This document shows positions 28,315 to 38,372 of a DNA stretch of 64,000 nt, in pieces (positions within the stretch are counted from its first letter, which is position 1; each line of letters opens with the position of its first letter). The notes under the pieces were generated by a model, which was not told where the DNA came from, did not search any database, and worked only from the letters and a program-made list of their open reading frames with translations. The translations under genes and the position numbers were made by a program. The stretch covers positions 42,962 through 106,961 of the forward strand of contig CAILJH010000123.1 of the NCBI GenBank assembly GCA_903834475.1, given 5' to 3'. Origin of the DNA: an uncultured Prolixibacteraceae bacterium (GTDB lineage Bacteria; Bacteroidota; Bacteroidia; Bacteroidales; Prolixibacteraceae).

Positions 28315-30729
28315 ATGAATAAGAGTGTAAAAATTACATTGATAAGTATTGGGTCAGCAATGTCCCTTTTAGTTATTGCAGGACTTGTGGGTTGGTTGTA
28401 CCTGAGTTCCAGGTTTCTCAAGTTTGAAAAAGATTATCCTGAAAATCACGACCTTAAAGAACTTACAATCGATGGATATAAATTCCTCGATCGAAATGGA
28501 AACGGCAAGCTTGATGTTTATGAAGATGACCGAAAGTCGATCGAAGAACGAGCTGGAGATTTGCTTTCCCAGATGACAACCGAGGAAAAAATCCATCTCT
28601 TGAAGGGTTCGGGTATTGCCTCAGCCATGGGAAATGGAGATCCTCAAACAGGTATTGCAGGTGCCGTGGGTACCATTGTTCCAACACCACGACTTGGTAT
28701 ACCAACCGTTTATTTATCAGATGGTCCGGCAGGATTGCGAATTGAACCAACACGCAAGAATGAAACCAGAACATACTACTGTACCGCTTTTCCGATTGGT
28801 ACCATGCTTGCATCGACCTGGAATACCGACCTTGTAAAAGAAGTTGGGAATGCGATGGGTAATGAAGCTCTTGAATATGGATTGGATGTCATTCTTGGGC
28901 CTGGCGCCAACATTCACCGCAACCCACTTTGCGGCCGGAATTTTGAATATTATTCTGAAGATCCCGTGCTAACGGGATGGATCGGAGCTGCCTGTGTCAA
29001 TGGAATACAATCGAATGGAGTAGGCACTTCGGTGAAGCATTTTGCAGTCAACAATCAGGAAACTGAACGAACCAAGAACGACTCCCGGATTTCAGAACGT
29101 GCCCTTCGTGAAATATACCTGAAAGGGTTTGAAATTATTGTGAAAAAATCACAGCCATGGACCATCATGTCCTCCTACAACAAGTTGAATGGAACCTATA
29201 CTTCAGAAAATAAATACTTGCTGACTGATATTTTGCGCAATGATTGGGGATTTAACGGACTTGTTATGTCCGATTGGTTTGGAGGCCAAACTGCTCCGGC
29301 ACAAATAAAGGCTGGCAACGACCTGTTGGAGCCCGGCACAAAATTGCAATGGGATGCTTTGACAAAGGCTGTCAAGAGCGGGGAACTTCCCATGACATTT
29401 GTTGATACTTCTGTAAAACGAATACTGAAGATGGTTTTGGCATCCAGAAAAATGCAGCAGTATGCCTACCAAAACAATCCGGATTTGAAGGCACATGCAC
29501 AGACTGCACAGCAATCAGCCTCTGAAGGTATTGTGCTCCTTAAAAATGAGAATACCCTGCCTCTTCAGAATAAGAAAAATGTAGCACTTTTTGGCGTTAC
29601 CTCGTACGATTTTATTGCCGGGGGAACCGGGTCCGGAGATGTCAACGAAGCCTATACCGTATCGCTGGGAGAAGGTTTGAAAAATAAAGGATATGAAATA
29701 AACAAAGCGATCGAAAAAAGTTTTGAAGCGCATAAAGCTGCCAATGCAAAGGCCTTTGTAAAACCGGTAGGCATGAAGGCTATGTTTCAAATGTATAATC
29801 CACCGCAATGGATTCCTTCGTCTGAAGAGATCGCTCAAAGCTTAAGTTCAGCCGAAATTGGAATCATCACCATTGGAAGAAACAGTGGAGAAGGTGCTGA
29901 CCGGAAAGAAAAAGATGACTTTCTGCTGACTTCGATGGAACAGCAATTAATTGAAGTGACCTGCAAGGCATTTCATGAAGCCGGCAAAAAAGTTGTTGTC
30001 GTATTGAATATTGGCGGAGTAATCGAAACTGCTTCATGGAAAAACCTACCTGATGCCATTGTACTCGCATGGCAGGGTGGACAAGAAGGTGGAAACGCTG
30101 TGGCGAATGTTTTAAGCGGCGAAATCAATCCGAGTGGTAAACTTCCAATGACTTTCCCAATTCATCTGAATGACCATGCCTCAACTGCAAACTTCCCATT
30201 AGATAGCAAGCCCATGGGAATATTCGATATGATAGGTACTCCGGGAACTAGACCCGAGAAAGATCAGGTTCGGAATTATGACTACACGAACTATGAAGAG
30301 GGTATTTATGTTGGATACCGACACTTTGACAAAGCCAAAATTGAGGTATCCTATCCGTTTGGCTATGGGTTGTCGTACACCCAATTTAAATATTCTGACA
30401 TGGCTGTTGCCGTGTTGAATGATACGATGAAGGTTGATTTAACAATCACCAATACAGGTGAGATTAAAGGAAAAGAAGTTGTACAGATCTATTCCTCAAA
30501 ACCGGATTCGAAGATTGACCGGCCGGTTCAGGAGTTAAAGGCTTTTGCTAAAACAGCAAACCTCGAACCTGGGGCATCGGTGAATCTGATATTTAAAATT
30601 CCGGTTCATGACTTGACTTATTGGAGTGAAGAGGCTGCAAAATGGACTTTAGAAAAAGGACAATATATCGTTCACGCAAGTTCCTCGTCACGGGATATTC
30701 GGTTGAGTAAAGATGTCATCATTGAATAG
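28315..30729 (+). CDS. Glycoside hydrolase family 3 (beta-glucosidase-like), membrane-anchored/exported
   Basis: N-terminal TM; LGPGANIHRNPLCGRNFEYYSEDP, GLVMSDWFGG, C-terminal FnIII-like domain. Confidence 0.92.
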   Translation: MNKSVKITLISIGSAMSLLVIAGLVGWLYLSSRFLKFEKDYPENHDLKELTIDGYKFLDRNGNGKLDVYEDDRKSIEERAGDLLSQMTTEEKIHLLKGSGIASAMGNGDPQTGIAGAVGTIVPTPRLGIPTVYLSDGPAGLRIEPTRKNETRTYYCTAFPIGTMLASTWNTDLVKEVGNAMGNEALEYGLDVILGPGANIHRNPLCGRNFEYYSEDPVLTGWIGAACVNGIQSNGVGTSVKHFAVNNQETERTKNDSRISERALREIYLKGFEIIVKKSQPWTIMSSYNKLNGTYTSENKYLLTDILRNDWGFNGLVMSDWFGGQTAPAQIKAGNDLLEPGTKLQWDALTKAVKSGELPMTFVDTSVKRILKMVLASRKMQQYAYQNNPDLKAHAQTAQQSASEGIVLLKNENTLPLQNKKNVALFGVTSYDFIAGGTGSGDVNEAYTVSLGEGLKNKGYEINKAIEKSFEAHKAANAKAFVKPVGMKAMFQMYNPPQWIPSSEEIAQSLSSAEIGIITIGRNSGEGADRKEKDDFLLTSMEQQLIEVTCKAFHEAGKKVVVVLNIGGVIETASWKNLPDAIVLAWQGGQEGGNAVANVLSGEINPSGKLPMTFPIHLNDHASTANFPLDSKPMGIFDMIGTPGTRPEKDQVRNYDYTNYEEGIYVGYRHFDKAKIEVSYPFGYGLSYTQFKYSDMAVAVLNDTMKVDLTITNTGEIKGKEVVQIYSSKPDSKIDRPVQELKAFAKTANLEPGASVNLIFKIPVHDLTYWSEEAAKWTLEKGQYIVHASSSSRDIRLSKDVIIE

Positions 30730-30754
30730 TTGGGAATCCGAAAAGCATATCCTG

Positions 30755-31306
30755 TCAGATAGTTTTGACGACTTTTGCCGGAATTCCAGCTACAACTGTA
30801 TTAGCAGGAACATCCTTTGAAACAACTGCTCCGGCTGCAACCACGGCATTTTCGCCAATGGTTACACCGGGCAGAATAGTTGCACCGGCACCGATCCAGG
30901 CGTTTCGTTTGATGATAACCGGTTTTACCAAGAGTGCTTTTCGCTCGGCGGGATTTAGCGGATGACTCTCGGTAATCACGCTTACCTTGGGGCCAATCAG
31001 CACATCGTCTTCAATAGTTATTCCGCCAATGTCGAGAAAAGAACATCCATGATTGATAAACACATTTTTACCGATCCGGGTAAAAACGCCTAAATTGATA
31101 TAAAATGGCGGAAGAACGGTTATGCTTGTATCAAGAGGTATTCCTGTTATTTCACTCAACAGTTCCCTTATCTGATCGATATCGGCAGAAACATTGAGTT
31201 CTGCCGATAATTTCATGGTTCGGGAAGCGATCTCGAAGATCTTCGGATATTGGGGATCGTTAAATGGAACCGTTTCCCCGGATTGTAATCTTTCAAAAAT
31301 GTCCAT
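30755..31306 (-). CDS. Sugar O-acetyltransferase (LacA/NodL/Maa-like, hexapeptide repeat)
   Basis: [69 protein letters not shown]. Confidence 0.88.
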   Translation of the reverse strand: MDIFERLQSGETVPFNDPQYPKIFEIASRTMKLSAELNVSADIDQIRELLSEITGIPLDTSITVLPPFYINLGVFTRIGKNVFINHGCSFLDIGGITIEDDVLIGPKVSVITESHPLNPAERKALLVKPVIIKRNAWIGAGATILPGVTIGENAVVAAGAVVSKDVPANTVVAGIPAKVVKTI

Positions 31307-31391
31307 GTCAGCTTCAAATTGGATTTATAAGTGCACTAGTAATCATATATTTGGTAATCGGCTTATCACCTGATGTATATATGATTCAGAA

Positions 31392-32003
31392 TTAATAGGA
31401 ACTTCTATTGATGTATTTTTTCAATAATTGTTGATAAGTTTCAGGGGTATCCATGTCTTCCAAAAGTTCACCACCATCCAAAAAGGTTATGTGTTTTTCG
31501 TGGCGTTTAAGGACTTTTTTTGCGCCTTCATCATTGCCCAATTCAGTAAGTTCTTTAAAATAACACTTATCAAAAAGCACGGGAACTCCTGTCCATCCTG
31601 AAGCAGAGTGTGAGACCAGGATTTGTTGCGTACCAAGTAGAATGGTGCCAATCATTTTTTGGAAATAGGAAGTTGTAATCAATGGTTGGTCCAACAGCGT
31701 GATCAAAACACCATTGGCATCCGGAAATTTTTGGATGATCTGACCAATTCCGAGTGAAATGGAGCTTCCCATTCCACTATTCCAATCAGTATTTATGAAG
31801 ATGGTTACGGGAAATTTCTCAATTACAGGAATGATGAGATTTGAGTTTGAACCTAAAACTACATTGACAGGATTCCCAGTTTTTAATAATGTCTGAATTT
31901 GATGCTCAATCAGGGTTTGGTCACCCCATGGAAGCAACTGCTTGGGTTGTCCCATCCGTGAGGAACTTCCGGCAGCTAAAAGTAAAATTGGAATTTCAGC
32001 CAT
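31392..32003 (-). CDS. Nucleotidyltransferase family protein, MocA (molybdenum cofactor cytidylyltransferase)-like
   Basis: LLLAAGSSSRMGQPKQLLPWG, LLDQPLI; overlaps xdhC-like gene. Confidence 0.85.
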   Translation of the reverse strand: MAEIPILLLAAGSSSRMGQPKQLLPWGDQTLIEHQIQTLLKTGNPVNVVLGSNSNLIIPVIEKFPVTIFINTDWNSGMGSSISLGIGQIIQKFPDANGVLITLLDQPLITTSYFQKMIGTILLGTQQILVSHSASGWTGVPVLFDKCYFKELTELGNDEGAKKVLKRHEKHITFLDGGELLEDMDTPETYQQLLKKYINRSSY

Positions 32004-33012
32004 GGATGGAACCTACTATATTTCGTAATTCTTCAGGTTTTTTATTCCGAACCACGGCCAGAATCTCAGCCAGAATCGAAACAGCAATCTCAGATGCACT
32101 TTCTGCGCCAATATTAATTCCTGCCGGGCTGTGAATTTGGTCCAAAAAGTCAAGCGGCGCATTCGGAAAATAATCGAGTAGGGTCGATAATAACCGCTCT
32201 CTTCGCTGAACTGAACCTACAATCCCGAGGTATGCCGGTTTTATATCTTTCAGCGCCATCAGGTACTGAACGTCTTTGTTGAAACTGTGAGTCATGATCA
32301 CCACAGCCGTTTGTTCATCAATGACTGATGTGTCGATAGTTTCGAATGTAGGTGTGATCAATGAGGAAGCACCCGGAAAATAATCGCAGGATTTCGATTC
32401 TTCGGTGGAAGCAACTACGGTGACTTCCCACCCCAATAGTTTTGCTGCCTGACACAACTGAACGGCATCATGTTCGGCTCCAAATATATAGATCTGAAAA
32501 AGTGGATTAAACGATTGCGAAAAGCAATCCTGATCTTCGATTTGGCTGGTTTGGAAATAAGGATTTAAGGAATAGGCTTTTTCATTCAGGCTTATCACTG
32601 TTCCGGCATTTTTATATTCGCCTACAGGAGGAAAATAATAGGCATCTATCCTGAAATTTTTTCTGCTTTTTAATACAGACTCGAAGTCATTCAAAAGTTC
32701 TTCGGAAAGGGAAACAGGTTCGATCAGAATGTGGATAATCCCCTCGCAGCCAATCCGTAAACGACCATCGTAGGTCATCAGTTTGGCGTTGCCGGTTCTA
32801 AATACACTTTGTGCCTGTCGCTCAATTTCTTTTTCAACACAACCTCCGCTAACCGCTCCAACTGAATCGCCATCTTCGTTGAAGACCATCCGAACCCCCG
32901 GTCGTCGATAAGAAGAGCCTTCGAGGGCAACTACCGTAACTAAAACCGATTTCTTGCCGAGCAGTTGCCAGGTTTTTACAGTTTGAAACAATAGTTTTAT
33001 TTCGTGTGTCAT
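31996..33012 (-). CDS. XdhC/CoxF family protein
   Basis: VTVVALEGSSYRRPGVRMVF, GAVSGGCVE, IFGAEHDAVQLCQAAKLLGWEVTVV. Confidence 0.9.
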   Translation of the reverse strand: MTHEIKLLFQTVKTWQLLGKKSVLVTVVALEGSSYRRPGVRMVFNEDGDSVGAVSGGCVEKEIERQAQSVFRTGNAKLMTYDGRLRIGCEGIIHILIEPVSLSEELLNDFESVLKSRKNFRIDAYYFPPVGEYKNAGTVISLNEKAYSLNPYFQTSQIEDQDCFSQSFNPLFQIYIFGAEHDAVQLCQAAKLLGWEVTVVASTEESKSCDYFPGASSLITPTFETIDTSVIDEQTAVVIMTHSFNKDVQYLMALKDIKPAYLGIVGSVQRRERLLSTLLDYFPNAPLDFLDQIHSPAGINIGAESASEIAVSILAEILAVVRNKKPEELRNIVGSIHG

Positions 33013-33073
33013 TGGTAAATCAGGAGTTTGGGTTATTCGTCACCTAAAAAATTATAACTCTTATTTTTGTTGA

Positions 33074-33204
33074 ACCTCTACGAGGTACTCTTTTCTGGCG
33101 GCTAATTTCTTCTACAATACTGAATCTCCTACGGAGAAATTTCCGCTTAGCGGATAAATTGTTGTAGTATATTTAGATTTAGAGTTCTATTTCCGCGTAG
33201 CGGA
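33074..33204. repeat. Cluster of four mini-hairpins (5-bp stems, 3-nt loops containing TA)
   Basis: ACCTC-TAC-GAGGT (33074-33086), TCTCC-TAC-GGAGA (33125-33137), TCCGC-TTA-GCGGA (33142-33154), TCCGC-GTA-GCGGA (33192-33204). Confidence 0.85.
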
Positions 33205-33221
33205 TAAACTTTCCTTTTACA

Positions 33222-35465
33222 TCACTCAAATTTATTCTTAACAAACGGCTGATGATAATATCGGGTTCCGGTGGCTTTGTATAAGGCATTTGCCAATGCC
33301 CCCATCACTGGTGGATAAGGTGGTTCACCCAGACCTGTTGGATTAATTTCATTCTGAACAAAATGAACTTCAATCTCTTTGGGAGCTTCGGCATGCCGGA
33401 TTAGCCGATAACTATCGAAATTGTCCTGATCCGGCTGACCCTTGCTTAAGGTGAGTTGTCCATACATGGCCTGCCCGATTCCATCCACAATTCCACCTTC
33501 AGTCATGTTGATGGCAGCATCCGGATTTACCACAATACCGCAATCTACAGCAGCATACACTTTCTGAATGATTGGGGTATTCTTTTCAACCGTGAGGTCC
33601 ACCACATTGGCCACATACGAACTGTGACAGAAATAAGCCGCAACTCCGCGATTTTTTCCGGCAGAATTTTTGTCCCAGCCTGATTTTTCGCGCACCAGTT
33701 CAAGGACCCCTGCATAACGGGCGGCATCGTAATCGTTCCTTTTACCTACCGGATTTTCCTTTGCCCGTTTCAACAAATCGAGACGGAACTGGATGGGATC
33801 TTTGCCTATTGCTTCAGCCACTTCGTCCAAAAACGACTGCTCGGCTACCGCATTAAAGTTGGAGCCGGGCGCACGCATTGCACCAACGCTGATGTTGGAT
33901 TCAATGGCCCAGCTTTCGGCTAAATAGTTATCAATTGCTCCGGCAGGAAACCTGTTGGCATGAAGTGCATTTTCAGGAATGCCGCCCATCCTGACATGAA
34001 AAGCTGTGAGATTATTTTTGGCATCAAGCGCTGCACGATAAAAGGCATGATAAGCGGGGCGATAAATGCCAAATGTTATTTCATCCTCGCGGGAATAAAT
34101 CAGTTTAACCGGCGCCTTCATTTTCTGTGAGATCAATGCGACTTCCACCATAAAGTGTCCGTACAAACGTCTTCCGAAGCCACCTCCCATGCGGGTCATC
34201 TGAATGTCGATCTTTTCAAGTGGCAAACCCAGCCGTGCTGACAAGGTTTTTTCCATGGATTCCGGAGACTGAATAGGACCAACTAATTTCGCATTGTCCG
34301 CTGTGACATCAGCAAAAAAGTTCATGGGTTCCATCGGTGTGTGTGCCAGAAATGGAGCTGTGTATGTTCGTTCAATTACCTTCGCTGCATTTTTAAAGGC
34401 TTCTTCCGGATTGCCATCCCGTCGTTCAATCTTTCCGGGTTGGGCTGCTGCTGCAGTCATTTTTGCATGATGGTCGGCGGTGCTTTCCAGTCCGGCGGGA
34501 ACGCTGACCAGCTGATCGCCACCCCAGCCAGCCATGGCAATTTTATGATCTGCAAACGGTTCCCATTCAACTTTTAAATAATCCCTTGCACTCATTACTT
34601 CCCAGGTTGAATTGCCAACAATGGCGACCAGTTCCGTGAATGAAGTTGTATCGCACCACTGAGGTTTATAATCGTCGTTGTAGATTTTAATCCGAAAAAC
34701 GTCCTTGATTCCGGGCTTGGCTTTTGCATCCGTTGCATCGAACGATTTCAGTTTCATTCCAAAAGCCGGCGGATGGACGATCATGGCAATAAGCATTCCT
34801 TCTTTTTTGTAATCGAGGCCAAACAAGGGTTGACCTGTCACTATTTTTTGTCCATCCACATTTTTTCTGGAAGTCCCGATAATTTTAAAATCTTTCAGGT
34901 CTTTCAATTCAACCTCTTTGGGTACAGGAATTTGGGCAGCAGCTGAAGCCATTTCACCATAACCTGCTTTTTTACCACTTTTTTGATGATATAAAATGCC
35001 TAATTCAGTTGTAATCTCTGCAACCGGTACATTCCATTTTTTCGCCGCAGCTTCCTTTAGCATTTTTCGTCCGGTAGCCCCGGCTAAACGAAGTCCGGGC
35101 CAGCTTTGTTTGATCGAATCACTTCCTCCGGCCAATTGTCGGTTAAAAATGGCCGTGTTCAGCGGAGCCTGCTCCACCAGCACATTTTTCCAGTCCACAT
35201 CCAACTCTTCGGCCACAATCATGGGCATTGAGGTTTTTATATTCTGTCCGATTTCCGGATTTGGCGACATGATGGTTATCGCGCCGTTTTCTCCAATCTT
35301 TAAATATCCGGTGATTTCAAACCATTCATTAGGCAGCTTAACCACCTCGGCAGCTTGTGCATTCAGTGACGCAAACCAGTTAAAACCGATCATCAGTCCG
35401 CCACCTGCCAGAGCAGAGCTTTTAATGAAAGATCTTCTTCCAAAATTTATTTTTGCTGTTGTCAT
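33222..35465 (-). CDS. Xanthine dehydrogenase family molybdopterin-binding subunit (IorB-like), Tat signal
   Basis: Preferred start 35465 MTTAKINFGRRSFIKSSALAGGGLMIGF; GAMRAPGSNFNAVAEQSFLDEVA, RMGGGFGRRLYG, VGAMRAPGS. Confidence 0.88.
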   Translation of the reverse strand: MTTAKINFGRRSFIKSSALAGGGLMIGFNWFASLNAQAAEVVKLPNEWFEITGYLKIGENGAITIMSPNPEIGQNIKTSMPMIVAEELDVDWKNVLVEQAPLNTAIFNRQLAGGSDSIKQSWPGLRLAGATGRKMLKEAAAKKWNVPVAEITTELGILYHQKSGKKAGYGEMASAAAQIPVPKEVELKDLKDFKIIGTSRKNVDGQKIVTGQPLFGLDYKKEGMLIAMIVHPPAFGMKLKSFDATDAKAKPGIKDVFRIKIYNDDYKPQWCDTTSFTELVAIVGNSTWEVMSARDYLKVEWEPFADHKIAMAGWGGDQLVSVPAGLESTADHHAKMTAAAAQPGKIERRDGNPEEAFKNAAKVIERTYTAPFLAHTPMEPMNFFADVTADNAKLVGPIQSPESMEKTLSARLGLPLEKIDIQMTRMGGGFGRRLYGHFMVEVALISQKMKAPVKLIYSREDEITFGIYRPAYHAFYRAALDAKNNLTAFHVRMGGIPENALHANRFPAGAIDNYLAESWAIESNISVGAMRAPGSNFNAVAEQSFLDEVAEAIGKDPIQFRLDLLKRAKENPVGKRNDYDAARYAGVLELVREKSGWDKNSAGKNRGVAAYFCHSSYVANVVDLTVEKNTPIIQKVYAAVDCGIVVNPDAAINMTEGGIVDGIGQAMYGQLTLSKGQPDQDNFDSYRLIRHAEAPKEIEVHFVQNEINPTGLGEPPYPPVMGALANALYKATGTRYYHQPFVKNKFE

Positions 35466-35484
35466 TTTTCGATCAGTTTTGGAT

Positions 35485-35940
35485 TTAGGAATGGGATGCG
35501 GTTTTAATGGCTTTTTTGATACGGGTATAGGTGCCGCACCGGCAGATGTTTCCATTCATAGCTTCTTCAATATCAGTGTCAGAAGGATGAGGATTTTTCT
35601 TTAACAAAGCGGCTGCAGTCATGATTTGTCCACTCTGGCAATAGCCGCATTGCGGAACATCATGTTCAATCCATGCCATTTGAAGCGGATGGTCGCCATT
35701 CTCGGAGAGCCCTTCGATGGTTGTAATTTCCTTGACGCCCACTTCAGATATAAATGTGATACATGAGCGCACAGCCTCACCGTTGAGGTGAATGGTACAG
35801 GCACCACACTGAGCAATGCCGCAACCGAATTTGGTTCCCACCAGGTTCAGATGATCCCGGAGCACCCAAAGCATTGGTGTCGATGGATCAACATCTACCT
35901 TGTATTCTTTTTTATTGATCTTTAAATTAAATATGGCCAT
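35485..35940 (-). CDS. (2Fe-2S)-binding subunit of xanthine dehydrogenase family (IorA-like)
   Basis: GCGIAQCGACTIHLNG, CGYCQSGQIMTAAALL, NICRCGTYTRIKKAI. Confidence 0.93.
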   Translation of the reverse strand: MAIFNLKINKKEYKVDVDPSTPMLWVLRDHLNLVGTKFGCGIAQCGACTIHLNGEAVRSCITFISEVGVKEITTIEGLSENGDHPLQMAWIEHDVPQCGYCQSGQIMTAAALLKKNPHPSDTDIEEAMNGNICRCGTYTRIKKAIKTASHS

Positions 35941-36134
35941 AGTAAAGTGAGTTTTATAATCTAAAATTTGGGTTTATTAGGCTAAATGAACTTACAAATA
36001 TCAAATAATCAGATACTAATAAAATTCGATAAGAATTTCTAAGTCAATAGCATAACAAGGGGAAAATCTATTTAGTTCACGAAACGTTATCTTTTGAAAG
36101 TATTCTTGCCTCATAGGGTCCGGGAAAGCGTGAA

Positions 36135-37142
36135 ATGGCTGAACAAATCAATTCATCTGTGGTTAATTTAGGCATGATTAAGCTTGAAGACAATCTGGGA
36201 AGGCGATTCGAAAAACTGAGAATAAGTTTATTGAATGAATGTAACTTTTCGTGTGTGTACTGTGTCAGCGAGGATTATGGAAACGTAAAGCCAATCCATA
36301 AGACAATTGCCAACCAGCCACTTGCTCCTGAAGAGTTTGCAAAACTAATTGAGGCAGTCCATCGTTTGACCGGCTTGAAAAGCATTCGGTTAACCGGAGG
36401 AGAACCGCTGCTATATGGAAACCTTTTCCCGTTGATCAGTCACATTCAGAAAATTGGGATTTCTGATATTCGCCTTACAACGAATGCTTATTACCTGAAA
36501 GAAAAAGCAGCAAAACTTTTTGACGCCGGGGTGAAATCAGTCAACATTTCTGTTGATGCAATCGATCAGGATATTTTCAATCAGATTTCGCGCCATCCAA
36601 ATACATCGCGGGTTTTTTCCGGAATTGAGGCTGCTGTAAAAGCGGGAATGAATGTAAAATTAAACGCTGTAATCATGCATGGAAAGAACGATTCTCAAAT
36701 CATTCCAATGCTGGATTACGCTACTGACCTTGGCGTTAAGATTCGTTTTCTGGAGTTGATGAAAATGGGGCATTTATACCATGCTGAGAATGAACTCTTC
36801 TTTTCAGAAAAGGAAATGCTGGCTGTCATTCAGGAAAAGTATGCCATTGAATTTATACAGCGGGAACATGCCGAAACATCAAATTACTGGCGTGCTTCCA
36901 ACGGTGGAACTTTCGGGATTATTGCAAATGAATCAACGCCGTTCTGTCACGATTGCAACCGTCTGCGAATGGACAGCAACGGAATTTTCTATGGTTGTCT
37001 GAGCAATGCTCACGGCGAAAAACTTTCAGAATATATGGATGACGACGATCTTCTGACCGAGAAACTGCGAGGATTGCTGCGACTGAAACAACCGGTTAAA
37101 TTTCATGGAAGTGAATTATCAATGAGAAATATAGGAGGATAA
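36135..37142 (+). CDS. moaA: GTP 3',8-cyclase (MoaA)
   Basis: CNFSCVYC, RLTGGEPLLYGNL, C-terminal cluster CHDCNRLRMDSNGIFYGCL, terminal GG. Confidence 0.9.
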   Translation: MAEQINSSVVNLGMIKLEDNLGRRFEKLRISLLNECNFSCVYCVSEDYGNVKPIHKTIANQPLAPEEFAKLIEAVHRLTGLKSIRLTGGEPLLYGNLFPLISHIQKIGISDIRLTTNAYYLKEKAAKLFDAGVKSVNISVDAIDQDIFNQISRHPNTSRVFSGIEAAVKAGMNVKLNAVIMHGKNDSQIIPMLDYATDLGVKIRFLELMKMGHLYHAENELFFSEKEMLAVIQEKYAIEFIQREHAETSNYWRASNGGTFGIIANESTPFCHDCNRLRMDSNGIFYGCLSNAHGEKLSEYMDDDDLLTEKLRGLLRLKQPVKFHGSELSMRNIGG

Positions 37143-37143
37143 A

Positions 37144-37395
37144 ATGGATAAAAGAACAATCAAAATAATCTGCTTTGCCGGACTTCGAAAATATTTCGGG
37201 AGCGAAATAACTGTTCTGGTTGAATCAGGGGGCAGCTATTCACGAGTCATCGATGAATTGAAAGCAATCAACACTGAGGCCGCTGAAGTTTTGTCGAGTT
37301 GCAGAATTGCCGTAAATGAAGAATTTATTTCGTTGGACGAGCCGTTAAAAACTGAAAACACGATATTTCTGATTCCACCGTCAAGTGGAGGGTGA
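37144..37395 (+). CDS. moaD: MoaD/ThiS family sulfur carrier
   Basis: 83 aa, ubiquitin-like, ends IFLIPPSSGG (C-terminal GG). Confidence 0.85.
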   Translation: MDKRTIKIICFAGLRKYFGSEITVLVESGGSYSRVIDELKAINTEAAEVLSSCRIAVNEEFISLDEPLKTENTIFLIPPSSGG

Positions 37396-37526
37396 GAAGT
37401 GATGAAGTTGAAACAATTTTTGTCTTTTTAATACTTGACTCATATTGTCATACTGGAACCGGTCGACCACCACTCTTTTTAAGCTATACCTTACACCTAT
37501 CTATTTGATGATTAATAGACAATCTA

Positions 37527-37801
37527 ACGGCCTGAAGGGCCAGCATAATCTATGCCCAGGGCAAACGAAGTGTCGCCCTGGGTTGGATTATTGGCATTAA
37601 AATCGTCCGAGCGAAAACATTTATAGAAGTGTTGTCCTTATTACGGACGAAAAAGCATGAATTCCAATTCCCTGCTGGAGGCTGGCAGGCGTCCGAAAAA
37701 AGACTTCGCTTTGATTTATGTCTTTGCGCGGACGGTCTTCTCTTTATTTTTTTTACCCCAGGCGTTGCCTGGGACTAGATTATACTGGACTTTCAGGCCG
37801 T
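37527..37801. mobile_element. 275-bp MITE-like element with 26-bp terminal inverted repeats
   Basis: ACGGCCTGAAGGGCCAGCATAATCTA (37527-37552) vs reverse complement of 37776-37801: 23/26 identical; internal CCCAGGGC/GCCCTGGG and CCCAGGC/GCCTGGG hairpins; no convincing ORF. Confidence 0.6.
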
Positions 37802-37904
37802 GATTTATATATAAAGTAGCAGAGCATCACAAGATGCAACAGAGCGAGTCAAGTAATAGAAGTCGCAACTGCGACATTATTAGTTCCAATTACAATTTTT
37901 AACA

Positions 37905-38372
37905 ATGAAAAACATACAATATACCGACCTGAATTACAGTGAGCTTTTCGATGGATTTCGGAATCCAAACAGCGGAGCAGTGGTGCTTTTCAGCGGCGAA
38001 GTCAGAGACAATAACAAAGGCAGGGAAGTTAGGCACCTTGAATATGAGGCGTACGAACCCATGGCTAATAAAATGATTGATGAGATTGTTGATGAAGCCA
38101 TTTCTCGATTCAAGCTAACCCAGGCCGTTTGCGTACACCGTTTGGGGCGGGTTGAAATTAGCGGATGTGCAGTTGTGGTCATCACCGGTTCCGGGCACCG
38201 AAAAGAAGCTTACGATGCAAATCAATACATCATCGACAGGGTAAAAAATGAAGTGCCCATCTGGAAGCACGAGTTTTTTACCGATGGTACCAGCGAGTGG
38301 GGACAAAACTGCGATTGTGTTACAGACAACCACACGCATAAACATGATCACCACTATGAGAAAGCTGAGTAA
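37905..38372 (+). CDS. moaE: Molybdopterin synthase catalytic subunit
   Basis: GAVVLFSGEVRDNNKGREVRHLEYEAYEPMA, HRLGRVEI, VPIWKHEFFTDG. Confidence 0.92.
   Translation: MKNIQYTDLNYSELFDGFRNPNSGAVVLFSGEVRDNNKGREVRHLEYEAYEPMANKMIDEIVDEAISRFKLTQAVCVHRLGRVEISGCAVVVITGSGHRKEAYDANQYIIDRVKNEVPIWKHEFFTDGTSEWGQNCDCVTDNHTHKHDHHYEKAE

Noticed and set aside
36040-36134. Possible Moco riboswitch upstream of moaA
   Set aside because: No convincing consensus or conserved stems recognised; covariance-model search required.
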